Shown here in pieces: positions 17,322-28,314 of a stretch of DNA of 64,000 nucleotides (positions are counted from its first letter, which is position 1; each line of letters starts with the position of its first letter). The stretch comes from Unio delphinus. Taxonomy: Eukaryota > Mollusca > Bivalvia > Unionida > Unionidae. The stretch covers positions 4,948,001 through 5,012,000 of the forward strand of contig JAQISU010000114.1 in the NCBI GenBank assembly GCA_029339505.1, in the 5' to 3' direction. The notes beneath the pieces are model-generated. The model saw only the letters and a program-made list of their open reading frames with translations. It had not been told where the DNA came from and searched no databases. The translations under genes and the position numbers were made by a program.

Positions 17322-17996
17322 ATGTATAGAGATATGGATATAATTGATTTTTCAGCGACTAAAACAAGAGAACCGGTTAAGCATCATGCAGCGCTACCAA
17401 AGTCTATCCGGATGATTATAATCGGGCCATCTGGATCCGGCAAGACGCAATTGCTGCTCAGTTTAATAATGAGATGGATGAAGTGGGATAAGTTGTATTT
17501 AATTGCCCCAAGCGTAGATGATCAACGATGCTATGAAGTACTAAAAGATTTTAACGAGAATGCATCAGAGATTAAAGATGAAAACGTCGTTGATTTTATT
17601 ACCGATATTGACGAGGCACCATCAGTTGAAGATCTTGATGGAAACATTAACAATTTAGTCGTATACGACGATGTGATGTTAGATAAACAAAAAAATCCTG
17701 CTAGAATATTTTCCCGAGGCAGGCATAATAACACGGACGTGATATATGTCACTCAACGCTACACACAGATTCCAAAAGTGATCAGAGATAACTGCAATTT
17801 ATTGTGTGTATTCAACGGAGTTGATACTCATACGTTACGAAATATTTGGCAAACTTGGTGCTGCGGTGATATGGATCATAATCAATTTAGAAATTTCTTT
17901 AGTAACGCTCAATCAAACCCGCACGGATTTGTAACGATAAATTTACATGATCCTCGGACACGATATCGTATCGGACTTGATCAAATATTCGGTTAA
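17322..17996 (+). CDS. A32/FtsK-HerA-like DNA packaging ATPase (E1, 224 aa)
   Basis: Walker A is IIIGPSGSGKTQLL (residues about 30-43) and Walker B is NLVVYDDVML (about 107-116). A following RGRHNNTDVIYVTQRY is the usual third conserved region of this genome-packaging ATPase family. It would pump the genome into preformed capsids. Start at 17322 or the internal Met at 17334. The last residues (HDPRTRYRIGLDQIFG) are encoded by DNA that recurs at the opposite end of E2 and, in relic form, of E0. The gene is intact, and E2 carries a near-identical 223-aa copy. Confidence 0.92.
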   Translation: MYRDMDIIDFSATKTREPVKHHAALPKSIRMIIIGPSGSGKTQLLLSLIMRWMKWDKLYLIAPSVDDQRCYEVLKDFNENASEIKDENVVDFITDIDEAPSVEDLDGNINNLVVYDDVMLDKQKNPARIFSRGRHNNTDVIYVTQRYTQIPKVIRDNCNLLCVFNGVDTHTLRNIWQTWCCGDMDHNQFRNFFSNAQSNPHGFVTINLHDPRTRYRIGLDQIFG

Positions 17997-18047
17997 AATC
18001 TTAGTGATTTTCATCGTAAAAAAATTATTAACCAGAACTGAAAGTTC

Positions 18048-18277
18048 AGCAGTAGAGAGGGTGAATGACAACAACGTTGCGAGCAAAATTGATTAAAAAA
18101 TCGTAAAATCTCCGTTTTTGCAAAAATGGAGATTTTTTTTTTTGGTTAAATGAGGTTGTGTTGGAAGCCTTTGTTTTTGTTCAAAAACGTGGTCTCTAAG
18201 CCATATTTTGCTTGAAAACGTGATCTGGAAGCCTTATTATTGCTTGAAAACGTGGTCTGTTCACCCTCTCTGCTGCT
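18048..18277. repeat. E1 right terminus: internal 16-mer, hairpin and terminal inverted repeat
   Basis: The inverted copy of the left repeat is 18112-18277. Inside it, at 18048-18063, a second 16-mer (one mismatch, AGCAGTAGAGAGGGTG) faces the terminal one at 18262-18277, so the last 230 bp form a nested unit. The palindrome at 18105-18136 (AAATCTCC...GGAGATTT followed by a T run) could act as a transcript end for the ATPase gene. Confidence 0.88.
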
Positions 18278-18282
18278 GCACC
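18278..18282. repeat. E1 target-site duplication, right copy (GCACC)
   Basis: Perfect copy of 2443-2447, directly after the last base of the element. Confidence 0.95.
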
Positions 18283-18353
18283 GGTAATCTTTACTGATCT
18301 AAATAGCGTACGTATTGTGCAAGCCTTGTATGGTAATACAATTCTGCCTCGAT
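18283..18353 (+). pseudogene. last exon (3' part) of the host four-TM gene disrupted by E1
   Basis: Continues the exon interrupted at 2447. The codons align one to one with the end of the intact paralogue up to a stop (TGA at about 18345-18347; TAA in the intact gene at 62804-62806). The following 3' untranslated sequence is also similar (both have GGTCAC, CAGTTCCATGTGA, TTCAGCCCCAGTTGA). Host similarity continues to about 18550. Confidence 0.8.
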
Positions 18354-18565
18354 GACGATGAAAACATTTAAATGGTCACGGACCAGTTCCATGTGACTTC
18401 AGCCCCAGTTGACTATGAATGATTTTACATATTGAATCATTTTCTTATCTAACTTTCATGTATTTTGCTTCAGAAACAGCCTAATAAAAACATGCTTTGC
18501 TGATTTATTTCCCAAAGAAAGAGACTCTAATAAGATATAATCAAACTTTGATATTCAATGATTTA

Positions 18566-18638
<73 letters not shown>

Positions 18639-19815
18639 TGTGTGTGTGTCTGTGTGTGTACAACTGGCGAAGATAAATCGACGATTATTGATAAAGATTG
18701 GGCTTATTTACAACGGCAATGTATCGTTATGATATCTGCATCATGGCGTTAAAGCGGAGACCATGGAAAATTGTTTTTAAATGCATAACCATTCAAATGA
18801 TAATTATTCATCTCATTATCATTTGGGTTTTTTGTTGATTAAAATAACCTATATTAAGTTAATAGATATTCTCAGAAGCTCATAATATAACGCAGTCTCC
18901 AACAGTTAGATCACGTCATGTAAATTACAATAGTTAAAATGATTATCCATGTAAAAGGCAGCAGTTTATCCTGGGTAGAACCATTTAAAAAATATTTTTT
19001 TAAAATAATTATTAATCATGTGCTGCAGACCATGTTAGAAATAATTGTAATTTCGTGGTCATTTATGTGTTTACCTGTTGGCTCATTGTCTTTCCCTTGT
19101 ACCTTGTACAAACTTACGCATTATTTGATACATTAGGGATCTGACTGAATACTTTTCTGTGTGTTTGAATTTTTTCAAATAATATTAAGCAATGTTTAAT
19201 AGTAGTACGCGTGTATCAATTTACAGCTTTATGCCTACGCATGCATTATTACTGCGTTCTCGTCACTAAGGGTACATCTTCCGTTGATATCATATTGATA
19301 CCAAAGATTTGTTAGAAGGCACCAACATCAATCTAATACAACCTCATAATAATGATATTCTCCCTCGATATAATATATAGGGCCTCAACCCATTGCTGCT
19401 TTAGACCTGCCACCGGGTATCAATCCGGTTTTGGACTTTAAATTGTAACGAAGACTTTATTAATAAATGAGTTGTATAAATATTCAGTATCACGTGTATA
19501 TTCAATGCTATTTGTAACATCCTCGAAGAGCAGAACTCTCACATTCATACCTAATCCCGGTGTGTTCATGTTGATGTTCAACGTATGGCCTTTCTTATGT
19601 ATCAGCATCAGGAAATATCGCCGGTCTCTAAAGTTCAATGTCGTACTTTATAGGATACGACTCATGGTAAAACTTGCCCCTAGTTAGTACATTTAATAAA
19701 CCTCACGTAGTCGTTACAATTAAGCGTCATATAGACTGAACGGCCATCTTGATCATTGCAGACGCTCATATGTGCAGCTTGATTTTGAGCTCTAACTCAT
19801 CACATTCCATACAAC
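18354..19815. other. host intergenic DNA with TA/GT microsatellite
   Basis: 3' flank of the broken gene, then (TA)n with a (GT)n tail at 18568-18660. No gene-like reading frame in the remainder; the short frames lack codon bias or any recognisable motif. Confidence 0.6.
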
Positions 19816-19817
19816 GC

Positions 19818-20140
19818 TCCGGTGGCCTAGTCGTTAGAGCATCCGCCTCGAAAGCAGGATGTTGTGGGTTCAATCCATTTTCGGCCGAGTCATACCAAAG
19901 ACTTGCAAAAATGGTACAAACAGATGCCTCACTTGACGCTCAGCATTAAGAGGTTAGTGTTAGGACTGGTCTGCCTGGTGTCAGAATAATGTGACTGGGT
20001 TGGCCATCATGCTACATGTCTGCGGCATGAGGCCTTAGTGTTAGACATCACTCTAATATGTGCCTCACTGCATATATCATAGCGATATGACTGAAACATT
20101 GTTAAAGATACATTAACAATAATAAACAAACAAACTATAC
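19818..20140 (+). repeat. tRNA-derived SINE, copy 1
   Basis: The head looks like a decayed tRNA: GGTGGCCTAGTCGTTAGAGC (A-box-like), GCCTCGAAAGCAGGA (anticodon-arm-like) and GGGTTCAATCC (B-box-like). The body (GCTCAGCATTAAGA, TTAGGACTGGTC, TGGTGTCAG, TGCGGCATGA, GCGATATGACT) is shared with copies at 24400-24690 and, inverted, 50215-50420. It ends in an A-rich tail with AATAAACAAACAAAC. It is a transposable element copy, not a functional tRNA gene. Confidence 0.8.
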
Positions 20141-20455
20141 TCCGGTAGTAATTTTGGCCTTTGTCACTCATGCTGCTTTTAATGCTGCAATCAGCACTAT
20201 AAAATATACTATTACTATTTCACTGTGACATTTCTCGTACATTCGTTTGTATTTCGTCACACGAAGTTTGCAAAATATCGTAATTACGAACATGCGCTAA
20301 TTTCAATGAATGTACAAGTCTAAGAATCGACTGTATATGTATGTGTCATTTGCATGCTTTGTATTATGGATTGCATCAGAATCAAATCAGAAAGTACCCC
20401 TCAGTGACCTAAGAGAAACCAATCAGTCTGGTACATTGAAAATCTTTTATTTCAG

Positions 20456-20533
20456 GCCATCATCCCAATAATTTTGTTCATGATCTTCTGGGTTGCATCG
20501 AAATGCAATTTCCGGGACCTGGTTGTTTTTCTT
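20456..20533 (+). pseudogene. orphan exon 2 of the four-TM host gene family
   Basis: 78 bp with the acceptor TTTATTTCAG before it and a GT donor after it. It encodes a hydrophobic segment that matches exon 2 of the intact gene (60753-60830) except at four of 26 positions. The donor is GTAATT instead of GTAAGT. I see no exon 1 or exon 3 partner nearby, so it is a relic of a partly deleted gene copy. Confidence 0.75.
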
Positions 20534-21514
20534 GTAATTATTGAGATGTTTCTGTATATAAATTAGAATTAGTTTCTACATATGATGTCCGTCGAGACAT
20601 AACTAGTACAGCTGTACTGATTGGAATTGTCAATGCGTCACACATGTCTTCTCTACGGTATATCTTATTCAGAATTGTATAATGCATCATATTGTCTAGT
20701 CTAATTTATATAACTAAAGCTTATCACTGAAAATCTTTACAAAGAGTTTCATATTAACTAATTTCTTGTGGAGGACAATGAACTTAATATTTATTTATTA
20801 AACTTGCTTCGTGTGATAATCGGATTAAATCACATTTTGTATGATAATACCATTGTGGTACATTATGCACATATTTTTTAATTTTTAAATTTATATCTTT
20901 ATTTTACATGTGATCGATCCTGTGAAGTTTTTATGATGCATTGAACGATCTTCATTTCAGAACGTTTAATAATTTTGTTTTATATTATAAGAAAAACATA
21001 ATAATGAAAAACGTATATCCATCTGGAAAATGAATATGTGAGAATGAACGTCAGCTTTGTCATTCGAACCGACCGCTCCGCCGACCAAGTAGTTAGTGAG
21101 TCCTCGTCTGAAGCGTCGGTATTTCCTCAATTTGCTACTTCATGATCAATAATTTGCAACAGAACTCTGACACTTTCGCAATCGACAACAAGACCCTCAA
21201 TAAGACATTTTGTGTACATCCATCTGTATAAATGCAAACACCCAGACTTCTCTGTTTCGGAAAAAAATGCTGCGGCCTGAATGAAGTGTGTTTTGTTTCT
21301 TCCTGTAGAGTCTAATAGTCTTCAATTTTCTTTGCAAAGTGCCCCTGCTTGTTACGATCTGATGTTTATTTGCTAAAAGTTCTAATATATATTATTGTGA
21401 AATATTTAATCTAAAATAGAATCTTAGCAAAGTATATATCTCCAATATATCCGTCATGTTCTATAAATCAGTCTAGATGTATATCTTATGTGTCAGAAAT
21501 GAGTCTCCATCCTA
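20534..21514. other. host non-coding DNA
   Basis: AT-rich intronic or intergenic sequence. The stretch around 20660-20720 (CAGAATTGT, TAGTCTAATTTAT) is similar to the duplicated block at 27820-27860 and 28190-28230. No gene seen. Confidence 0.5.
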
Positions 21515-21925
21515 TCTCGTAACAAGGCAATATTATCTCGTAATACCGCAATACTATTTCGTAATAAGGCAATGGTATATCATATCAATGCAATGTTATC
21601 TCGTAATAATGCAATGTTATCTCGTAATAACGCAATACACTCTCGTAATTACGCAATGTTATCTCGTAATAACAAAATACCATCTCGTAGTATGGCAATG
21701 TTATCTGGTAATAAAGCAATGTTATCTCGTAATAACGCAATACTATCTTGTAATAAGGCAATAGTATCTCATATCAATGTTGTCGTAATAACGCAATACA
21801 CTCTCGTAATTACGCAATGTTATCTCGTAATAACAAAATACCATTTAGTAGTAAGGCATTGTTATCTCGTAATAAAGCAATGCTATTTAGTAATAACGCA
21901 ATATTATTTCGTAATTACGCAAATG
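21515..21925. repeat. 21-bp minisatellite
   Basis: About 19-20 imperfect head-to-tail copies of a 21-bp unit close to TATCTCGTAATAACGCAATG. Unit length is a multiple of three, so long open frames appear in it, but these are repeat artefacts. There are small indels around 21775-21790 and a second, higher-order repetition of about 190 bp (21610-21700 resembles 21785-21875). Confidence 0.9.
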
Positions 21926-21991
21926 TTTTTTATTTTTACTCCGACACTTTTGCGATCGACAACAATAATTTTGTAACCCACGGCTTCTTAG

Positions 21992-22106
<115 letters not shown>

Positions 22107-22109
22107 TGT

Positions 22110-22870
22110 TTATTTCAATGAATTAAGAATATATGTGTATTTATATACGCTGATATTACTAAACGACCACTATAATTGAAGACGGTAAAAATGTGTCTGA
22201 CCTTTAAGGCGATTTTGATTGAATAAGCATGTTCATGACAAAGGCTGTTCTTGCGAAGGATCTTTTAGAGAACCTTATTTGTCTTTGCTTGTTTGTAAAT
22301 AAGCATGACCATGTGAGTGTACTGTCTCTGCAGCAGGGACGGAAGAGTTTGCCTCAACAAACTAGAGACGTGGAACTGCAAAAATGCATAAATATGCTCA
22401 AAACTCCGAAAGCTTATATAATGATAACTTAAGAATGTCAAACATGACTGAAAGTGTTTCACACTAGTTTGCAAAAAGTATTGATGTTCTATTGTGAGAT
22501 TACAAGTATTTAAACAAATTGTCTTGAAACCCGTGTTTAACGATTACAAAATATTATCTTTAAAATATTGTTTAAAGATTCAAATGACTTATTTAAGCAG
22601 TATGGAATTTCATGTATAACCATTTATATTCATGCTTTTTACAGAATTTTATCTAAATTAGTCTTTTTATAGCTAAGATCCGTTTTAAGTCAAACATTTT
22701 GAATAAAGTTAAACAATTAAACAGCGAGTTTACAAATCTTGGAGTTTGCAACATAGTTCGTGTTTTTAAGAAATTTAAACACTCGTAGTTTAGGTTTGGA
22801 TTGCAGAACACAGTCCCGAGTACCGAAGTGTCTGGAACCTTGCCCTGCCACTTGTTGTTGAAAATTTCCC
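22110..22870. other. host non-coding DNA
   Basis: AT-rich, with no reading frame that shows a recognisable domain and no clear repeat. Confidence 0.5.
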
Positions 22871-22879
22871 TGAGTCTTA

Positions 22880-23420
22880 TGGTGTGAAGTTGGTTCAGTT
22901 CCTAGCGTGGTATTGGAACCCAATCCACGTTTCGCATGCGTAAAGTAGTGTGGTGAGCACAATTGCCTTGCAGACATTTAGTTTGGCCTGAACGCTGATG
23001 CCTGTTGTATTCCAGACGTTGGCATACAATCTGCTGAACGTTGCACTGGCTCTGGCAATGCAAATATTCACCTCGTCGTCAATAGTGACAGTCCGTGACA
23101 GTGCGTTGCCAAGATAGGTGAAGCGGTTCACTACATTGAGTTTTTGGCCGTTGATGGTGATGTGGGCTCAGCATACGGCTTTATAGAGGTCGGCTGATGC
23201 AGAACGTCAGTCTTCTCGGTACTGATGGCGACACTAAAGCTTGTGCAGGAGCTGAAGAGCGTGTGAAAACTGCACTGCAGGTCATCTTCTGAGTCACCAT
23301 TGAGAGCTAAGGTTAAAGCTTAGGCGAAGTTATGTCCTCGTAAACTTGCGCGAACTCTATCAAGCATCGTTGCAAGTATGGATCTAAATTTGCTAGGCTT
23401 TATATGAAATGAGCATAGCT
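22880..23420 (-). mobile_element. LINE relic (reverse transcriptase C-terminal part)
   Basis: The minus-strand frame contains NRFTYLGNALSRTVTIDDEV, RASATFSRLYANVW and LLYACETW, the conserved C-terminal stretch of RTE-type endonuclease/reverse-transcriptase proteins of invertebrates. Frame changes and stop codons are present. A strongly truncated, inactive copy. Confidence 0.75.
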
Positions 23421-23429
23421 GATCTCAGT

Positions 23430-24390
23430 TGTTATATAACCCTAAATCAAAACAGAAATATAAACATATCTTCCAGTTGTACTTCTTAAATGCCCTTTTC
23501 TCAATACATGTTTTCAGTTCGTTCGTTGATATCGACAAAGAAATGTTTGTAATAAAATGACATATTACATATTAGGCGCATATAGAAGTGAAAGAAAATT
23601 AAAATACTTACTTTGATTTTTTCGGCATCTACGTAGCTCATGCAGAATAACGAGGAGGAGGCTCGATAGAATTCGCGATGAGGATTTACCGCAATCTAAG
23701 ATCTTTTCAGATAATTTTGAGAATTTTTATTTCGGCTGGGTTAATATTTTAAGTTTTGTTCTACAAGCAAGAAATGTACGGTTACAGTCGGTCACATAAA
23801 TGTCCTCTAGTATGTAAATTCACCTCCCTTTTTTCAAAATCTCGTTTTGTCCTTTAGATGCTTATTATAACTCAAGAGTTATGTTGGCTAGGCATAAAGG
23901 TATTATTGCACTACTATTCAATATGATATACGCATTTGCTGTGATGTAAATTCTCACAACGACGAATGCTCTGTGTGGAACGATATGCTTCTGTAAGCAG
24001 CTGGCAGTCGTTTCTGAGTCAAAATACTGGTTTGCCTTCTTTTACATTAGTTCAGGGTCAATAAACGTTAAAAACAAGAATGTATTTGCTCTAAAAAGAA
24101 TCCTTGTTACGAGTTTCCTAACTCTTACTATATTTTCCGGTGAACCCAATAAATAAATCAAATAATAAAAAATTCCTTTCAAATTCAGGACATATTTGCA
24201 TTGACTGTATGTGGGGACTAGACTGCATTTTATGTTTTTTTCATTTGAGCTGGAACATACATGAAAATTCTAAACATACACAGCACATGCAATAACAGAC
24301 ACAAAGCCGTTGAATCAGAAATAATTAAGACTCAACCTGTGACTTAATCTGCACTTTAGGCTAATATCAGGTGTGCATTTATATATCAGG
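23430..24390. other. host non-coding DNA
   Basis: No gene-like reading frame or recognisable repeat seen. Confidence 0.5.
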
Positions 24391-24399
24391 TAAGCATGA

Positions 24400-24690
24400 C
24401 AATAACCCGCTGATCAGATAATCGGCCTCGGGTGCGGGTTCGAACTTTTGTCAGTCATACCAAAGACTTCTAAAAATGTACTAGCAGCTTTCTCCCTTCG
24501 CGCTCAGCATTAAGATATTAGGACTGGTCAGCTTGGTGTCAGGATAATGCTACTTGGTCAGATATGATGTCACATATGTGCGGCATGATGCCTCAGTAGT
24601 AATCATAACTGTAAACTGCCACACTGCTGACATCGTTGCGATATGACTTAAATTGTTAAGGTTACGTTGAAAAGATAAAACATCCAATAT
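24400..24690 (+). repeat. tRNA-derived SINE, copy 2 (diverged)
   Basis: Shares the B-box-like GGGTTCGAAC, then CATACCAAAGACTT, GCGCTCAGCATTAAGA, AGGACTGGTCAGC, TGGTGTCAGGATAATG, TGCGGCATGATGCC and GCGATATGACT with the copy at 19818. The tRNA head is degraded. Confidence 0.75.
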
Positions 24691-24954
24691 ATAAAATTTT
24701 CATGACATCCATTGCTCAGCATGCAATAATTGGTTCATTTTGCTGTAGGTACTTTATTTGCATTAGGACAGGATTCCGTTTGTAAGACATATCTTAAGTG
24801 AATATAGCTGACAAATTAAGTAAATGTTCATAATGTGTCGCACTACTACTACGCTCAACTTTATATGTGACGAAACATTTGACGTTTCTAAAGCACGTAG
24901 CAGTGCATGACACTTGATTCTTTTGTGGGATCTACATTGCCCAAAAGACACTGT

Positions 24955-26210
24955 AGAGCCTTGGATTGATTGATTGATTAATTGAATTTTAAGGGCGCAC
25001 CAGCACTTTTAGGCTATTTAGCGCCATACAAGAGGTTATATTTTTGAAAATAAGAAAGGTTTAATATCGACAAGCGATATAAAAAAAACCATAATAGTTA
25101 AATATAAAATGGTGAGATGTTGGTAACAGGAAAATATGAAGCTTCCCAATCAACGGGAGATGTAAATGGTGTATGTTGATGATAAGATTTTGTAAATAAG
25201 AGGCGGTAATTCCATTAGATAAAAATGCTTTTAGGTGATGTCATACATGTTATAGTTTAAAATAAAGTTTCACTTTCTTCAGGAAATCTAAAATACGAGT
25301 GATTTGTATGGTATCAAAAAGTTCCTTCATGTCATGTACATTATAGTATTTATCCCGCGTAGGTTGCAGGTCGGAACACTCGGTCATAAAGTGCTTAACA
25401 GTGAATGGTTCATTGCAAGAAACGCACACTGTTGGATCTTCACCTTTTAGTATATGGGAGTGGGTAATGTATGTATGACCGATTTCTTATTCTTGAAACG
25501 ACAACCTCCTCCCTATGGATAGTTCTGTAGGAAGGAGTCCGTTCTCCCAGGATTGGTTTGATGGCATGAAGTTTGTTATTGACTGCATCATCCCATGACA
25601 CCTGCCACTTCTGACTTAGATTCTTTTTGATACAAGCTTTAAAAACAGTAAACGGTAATTTAAAATCCGATGGTTCTTGGGATAAAGCCATCATGGCAAC
25701 CCGGTCTGCTTCTTCATTACCTATAATACCAATATATTTTGGTAGCCAACAGTATACTATATTGTAGGAGGTACTAAGCTCCGAGTTTTTGACGAGAATA
25801 TTGACTAATAATGGATTATCCAGTTTTATATTGTGTAGCGACTGAATCACTGATAATGAGTCACAGAAGATAATGCTATTTAAACTGCGTTTGTGTTTGA
25901 TAAATTTCAGAGCAAGGTCTATTGCTCTGATTTCCGCTGAAAATATGGGACGCATCGTTTGGCAAGCGCACATTGGTTATGTATTTGCCACTAACGAAGG
26001 CTGCAGCAGCCTTTTCATCAACCTTTGATATAAAAATGTTGAAATGAATGTGATAACATATTTGTTCACAAAAGGCTAAGAGGTTTAACATTACCCAAGC
26101 CCTGACAGAAACAAACACGTTCCTGTATCTCTTTTTAATGATTCTACTCTCGAATGATATAACAAAAGCTTGCTTTCCAAAAATAGTTCTCACGCGACAC
26201 ATATTTATTC
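24955..26210 (-). mobile_element. non-LTR retrotransposon relic with RNase H domain
   Basis: The minus-strand frame 25973-25440 contains AEIRAIDLALKFI, FCDSLSVIQSL, WLPKYIGIIGNEEADRVA: the RNase H signature (D, E, D plus H/N-type end motif) of I/Jockey-like LINEs. A frame change at about 25960 separates it from upstream coding sequence (25975-26200, AAAAFVSGKY). The 3' tail near 24960-25050 (AAGGGCGCACCAGCAC) looks like the end of the element. Inactive fragment. Confidence 0.75.
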
Positions 26211-26515
26211 CATTCCATTACAAAATGCATTTATGAAACACAGTAAATAATTGCATCATATATCATTATATGGTTTCAATACCGCTTGTGCTATCTCTAA
26301 CATGTACACAATTGGCCAAAAAGAAAACAACCACGTTAAACAGGATTCTAAAGGACAAACATGAATCGGAGGTGCCGGAAAGGTAGAATATAGATATTAG
26401 ATGACCATGGTATGCATCTGCCTTTGAGTGCATAAAAACCCACTAACCCCAACCATCCCACACACTTATTAAATAAACAGCAATGGTAACTAACAACACA
26501 TATTAAAAATTATAC

Positions 26516-26690
26516 AATGCGCACTAATCCCCAACTATGCTGGGCCTCTTCCTGGTCAACCTTTTTTATAACATGATAGTTATCTAAACAGATAGAAATA
26601 ATTATTTGCCGAAGTCCGGAGATACATGTAAATGTATTCATTTGATTTTATTTTAGAAAGACTAAATTTGTAAGCACGTAATGCTATTAA
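26516..26690. repeat. dispersed repeat, copy 1
   Basis: Similar to 56147-56320: both have CCCCAACT, GGGCCTCTTCCTGGT, then AGAAAGACT and similar spacing. Unclassified transposable element fragment. Confidence 0.5.
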
Positions 26691-26749
26691 TGTAAACTAT
26701 TTTGTGTACATTTAACCGATCACGAATACTAATAACCTGTACACGCATA

Positions 26750-26752
26750 TAC

Positions 26753-26792
<40 letters not shown>
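26750..26792. repeat. (TAA)n microsatellite
   Basis: About 14 AAT/TAA units, adjoining the LINE fragment. Confidence 0.9.
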
Positions 26793-26795
<3 letters not shown>

Positions 26796-27420
26796 GACTT
26801 TGTATAGCGCCTACTCTTAAGAAGCTCTAAGCGTTTTACAACATCTACAATGATATGACTGCATAAACAAAACATCATTAAAATAGAAAACAAAAAGAGT
26901 GCTGAACGTATTTAAGGTGGGAAACATTTTTAGGTCTTTAAGTTTGTTTTTTTCAGTCGACAGAAGTGAGTTTTAAGACCACTCTTAAAAGGGGTCAGTG
27001 TGTCATTCTGTCTAATTTCATTGAGCAATACATTCCACGTTGCTCGGCCATTGTAAGCAAACAAAACCGTTGTTCATATGACTTCGTTTTTATAGTGGGA
27101 ATAATGAGTATGCAATTGTCAAAAGAGGAGCATAAGCATATAGGTACAATATATGCACATAGGTGAGGAGAGAACAAAGTTTGTGTTTGATTCTTGCTCG
27201 AATAGATAGCCCATGTAAGGTAGAGGGCAACGGGGAGGTGTGCTCTGATCGTGGCAAACGAAGGATGATCCGAGCAGCTGTGTTTTGAACTTTTTGAAGT
27301 TTCTGGTGTAGATGTAAGTGCCGAACCAGACATAATTGAATTACAGTAGTCCAGTCTTGAAAGTACGAATGAACACAATAGTGCTTTAGTGGCATCAACT
27401 GAAATATATTTTCGACTGGA
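26793..27420 (-). mobile_element. CR1/L2-like LINE 3' fragment
   Basis: Minus-strand frames show RLDYCNSIMSG, LQKVQNTAARIILRLPRSEH, TPLPSTLHGLSIRARI and TKSYEQR, the C-terminal region of CR1/L2/Rex-type reverse transcriptases. The coding is spread over two frames. It starts with TTTGTATAGCGCC, a common invertebrate LINE/SINE tail motif. Confidence 0.75.
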
Positions 27421-27431
27421 GGTTATGTATA

Positions 27432-27480
27432 TATGTGTGTGTGTGTGTGTGTCTGTGTGTGTGTGTGTGTGTGTGTGTAC
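27432..27480. repeat. (GT)n microsatellite
   Basis: Near-perfect GT run; open frames on the opposite strand here (His-Thr runs) are artefacts. Confidence 0.9.
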
Positions 27481-27609
27481 TATATTGCTGTATACCGTAC
27501 AAGATGAGGAATATGGTCTTAACGATAAAAACAAGCAACGATCTCCTTATTTTCTCTAAAATACAATATTGTCTTTTTATATAAAAATTTGATCTTGAAT
27601 TAAATGTAG

Positions 27610-28309
27610 TAGTAGTAGTAGTAGTCCAGCCCATTACTTTATCATCCAATGTCCTTGAAAGACAATTGTTAACACTTCCCATAGCAATATGCTGAAAACA
27701 GATATTTATATTTATGCCTGAAATCATATAAATGAACCCAACGAATCAGCAATCAGTCTAATGCAAAGTCCCTAAAGAGGGCATTGGAATGTGCTATTCG
27801 GTATTTCCTTTGCAGAATTGTGTAACGTGTCTTATACTCTAGTCTAATTTATCGGATTTACGTTTATCAAAGAAATGTTTGATACAAGCTCCAAATATAT
27901 ACAAAGTTCACCTTGTAATTAAATCAATTAATACTAATTGATTTAAATAATTTATTTTACATTAATTACTTATTTAATAATAATAAAAGTAGTAGTAGTA
28001 GTCCAGCCCATTACTTTATCATCCAATGTCCTTGAAAGACAATTGTTAACACTTCACACAGCAATATGTTGAAAACAGATATTTATATTTATGCCTGGAA
28101 TCATATAAATGAACCCAACGAATCAAAAATCAACCTAATGCAAAGTCCTTAAAGTGGACATGGGTATGTGCTATTCGGTATTTCCTTTGCAGAATTGTGT
28201 AACGTATCCTATATTCTAGTCTAATTTATCGGATTTACGTTTATCAAAGAAATGTTTGATACAAGCCTCAAATATATACAACGACTTAAAGTTCACCTAT
28301 TAATTAAAT
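27610..28309. repeat. tandem duplication of host DNA, about 377-bp period
   Basis: 27610-27940 and 27987-28309 are about 93% alike (for example GTCCAGCCCATTACTTTATC at 27624 and 28001). Both start in a (GTA)n run. E2 is inserted at the end of the second unit; the first unit retains AATTAAATCAATT without the element, which is the sequence left of E2. Confidence 0.85.
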
Positions 28310-28314
28310 CAATT
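28310..28314. repeat. E2 target-site duplication, left copy (CAATT)
   Basis: CAATT abuts the first base of E2 and recurs perfectly at 43252-43256. Confidence 0.9.

Larger units (their letters stand above)
2448..18277. mobile_element. E1: complete Polinton/Maverick (adintovirus-like) element, 15.8 kb
   Basis: It has inverted terminal repeats of about 165 bp and a perfect 5-bp target-site duplication. Its gene set combines a retroviral-type DDE integrase, an A32/FtsK-like packaging ATPase, a type B DNA polymerase, an adenain-like protease, a large capsid protein and a penton-like protein. That set defines Polintons and adintoviruses. Eleven genes run on the minus strand between 2643 and 11815; the polymerase is on plus; integrase, PLA2 and zinc ribbon are on minus; the ATPase is on plus. 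The element is inserted in the last exon of a host gene. Polymerase, coiled-coil gene, protease N-terminus and PLA2 junction are damaged, so this copy is unlikely to be autonomous. Confidence 0.95.

Noticed and set aside
2448..18277. Free adenovirus or giant-virus contamination instead of an integrated element
   Set aside because: Perfect 5-bp target-site duplication and host exon halves in register on both sides show integration.
18568..18660. Replication origin from the AT-rich run
   Set aside because: Plain TA/GT microsatellite, similar to five others in the window.
19818..19890. Possible tRNA gene
   Set aside because: A-box and B-box-like parts are present but stems are degraded, and the sequence continues into a dispersed body shared by other copies; it is a SINE.
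21515..21925. CRISPR array
   Set aside because: Head-to-tail units without unique spacers; eukaryotic DNA.
21477..21976. Two long overlapping frames rich in YLVI and LSRNN
   Set aside because: Produced by a 21-bp minisatellite; no start context, no composition typical of a protein.
27610..28309. LTR pair of a retrotransposon
   Set aside because: Direct duplication of about 320 bp with hardly any sequence between, no TG...CA ends and no primer-binding site.
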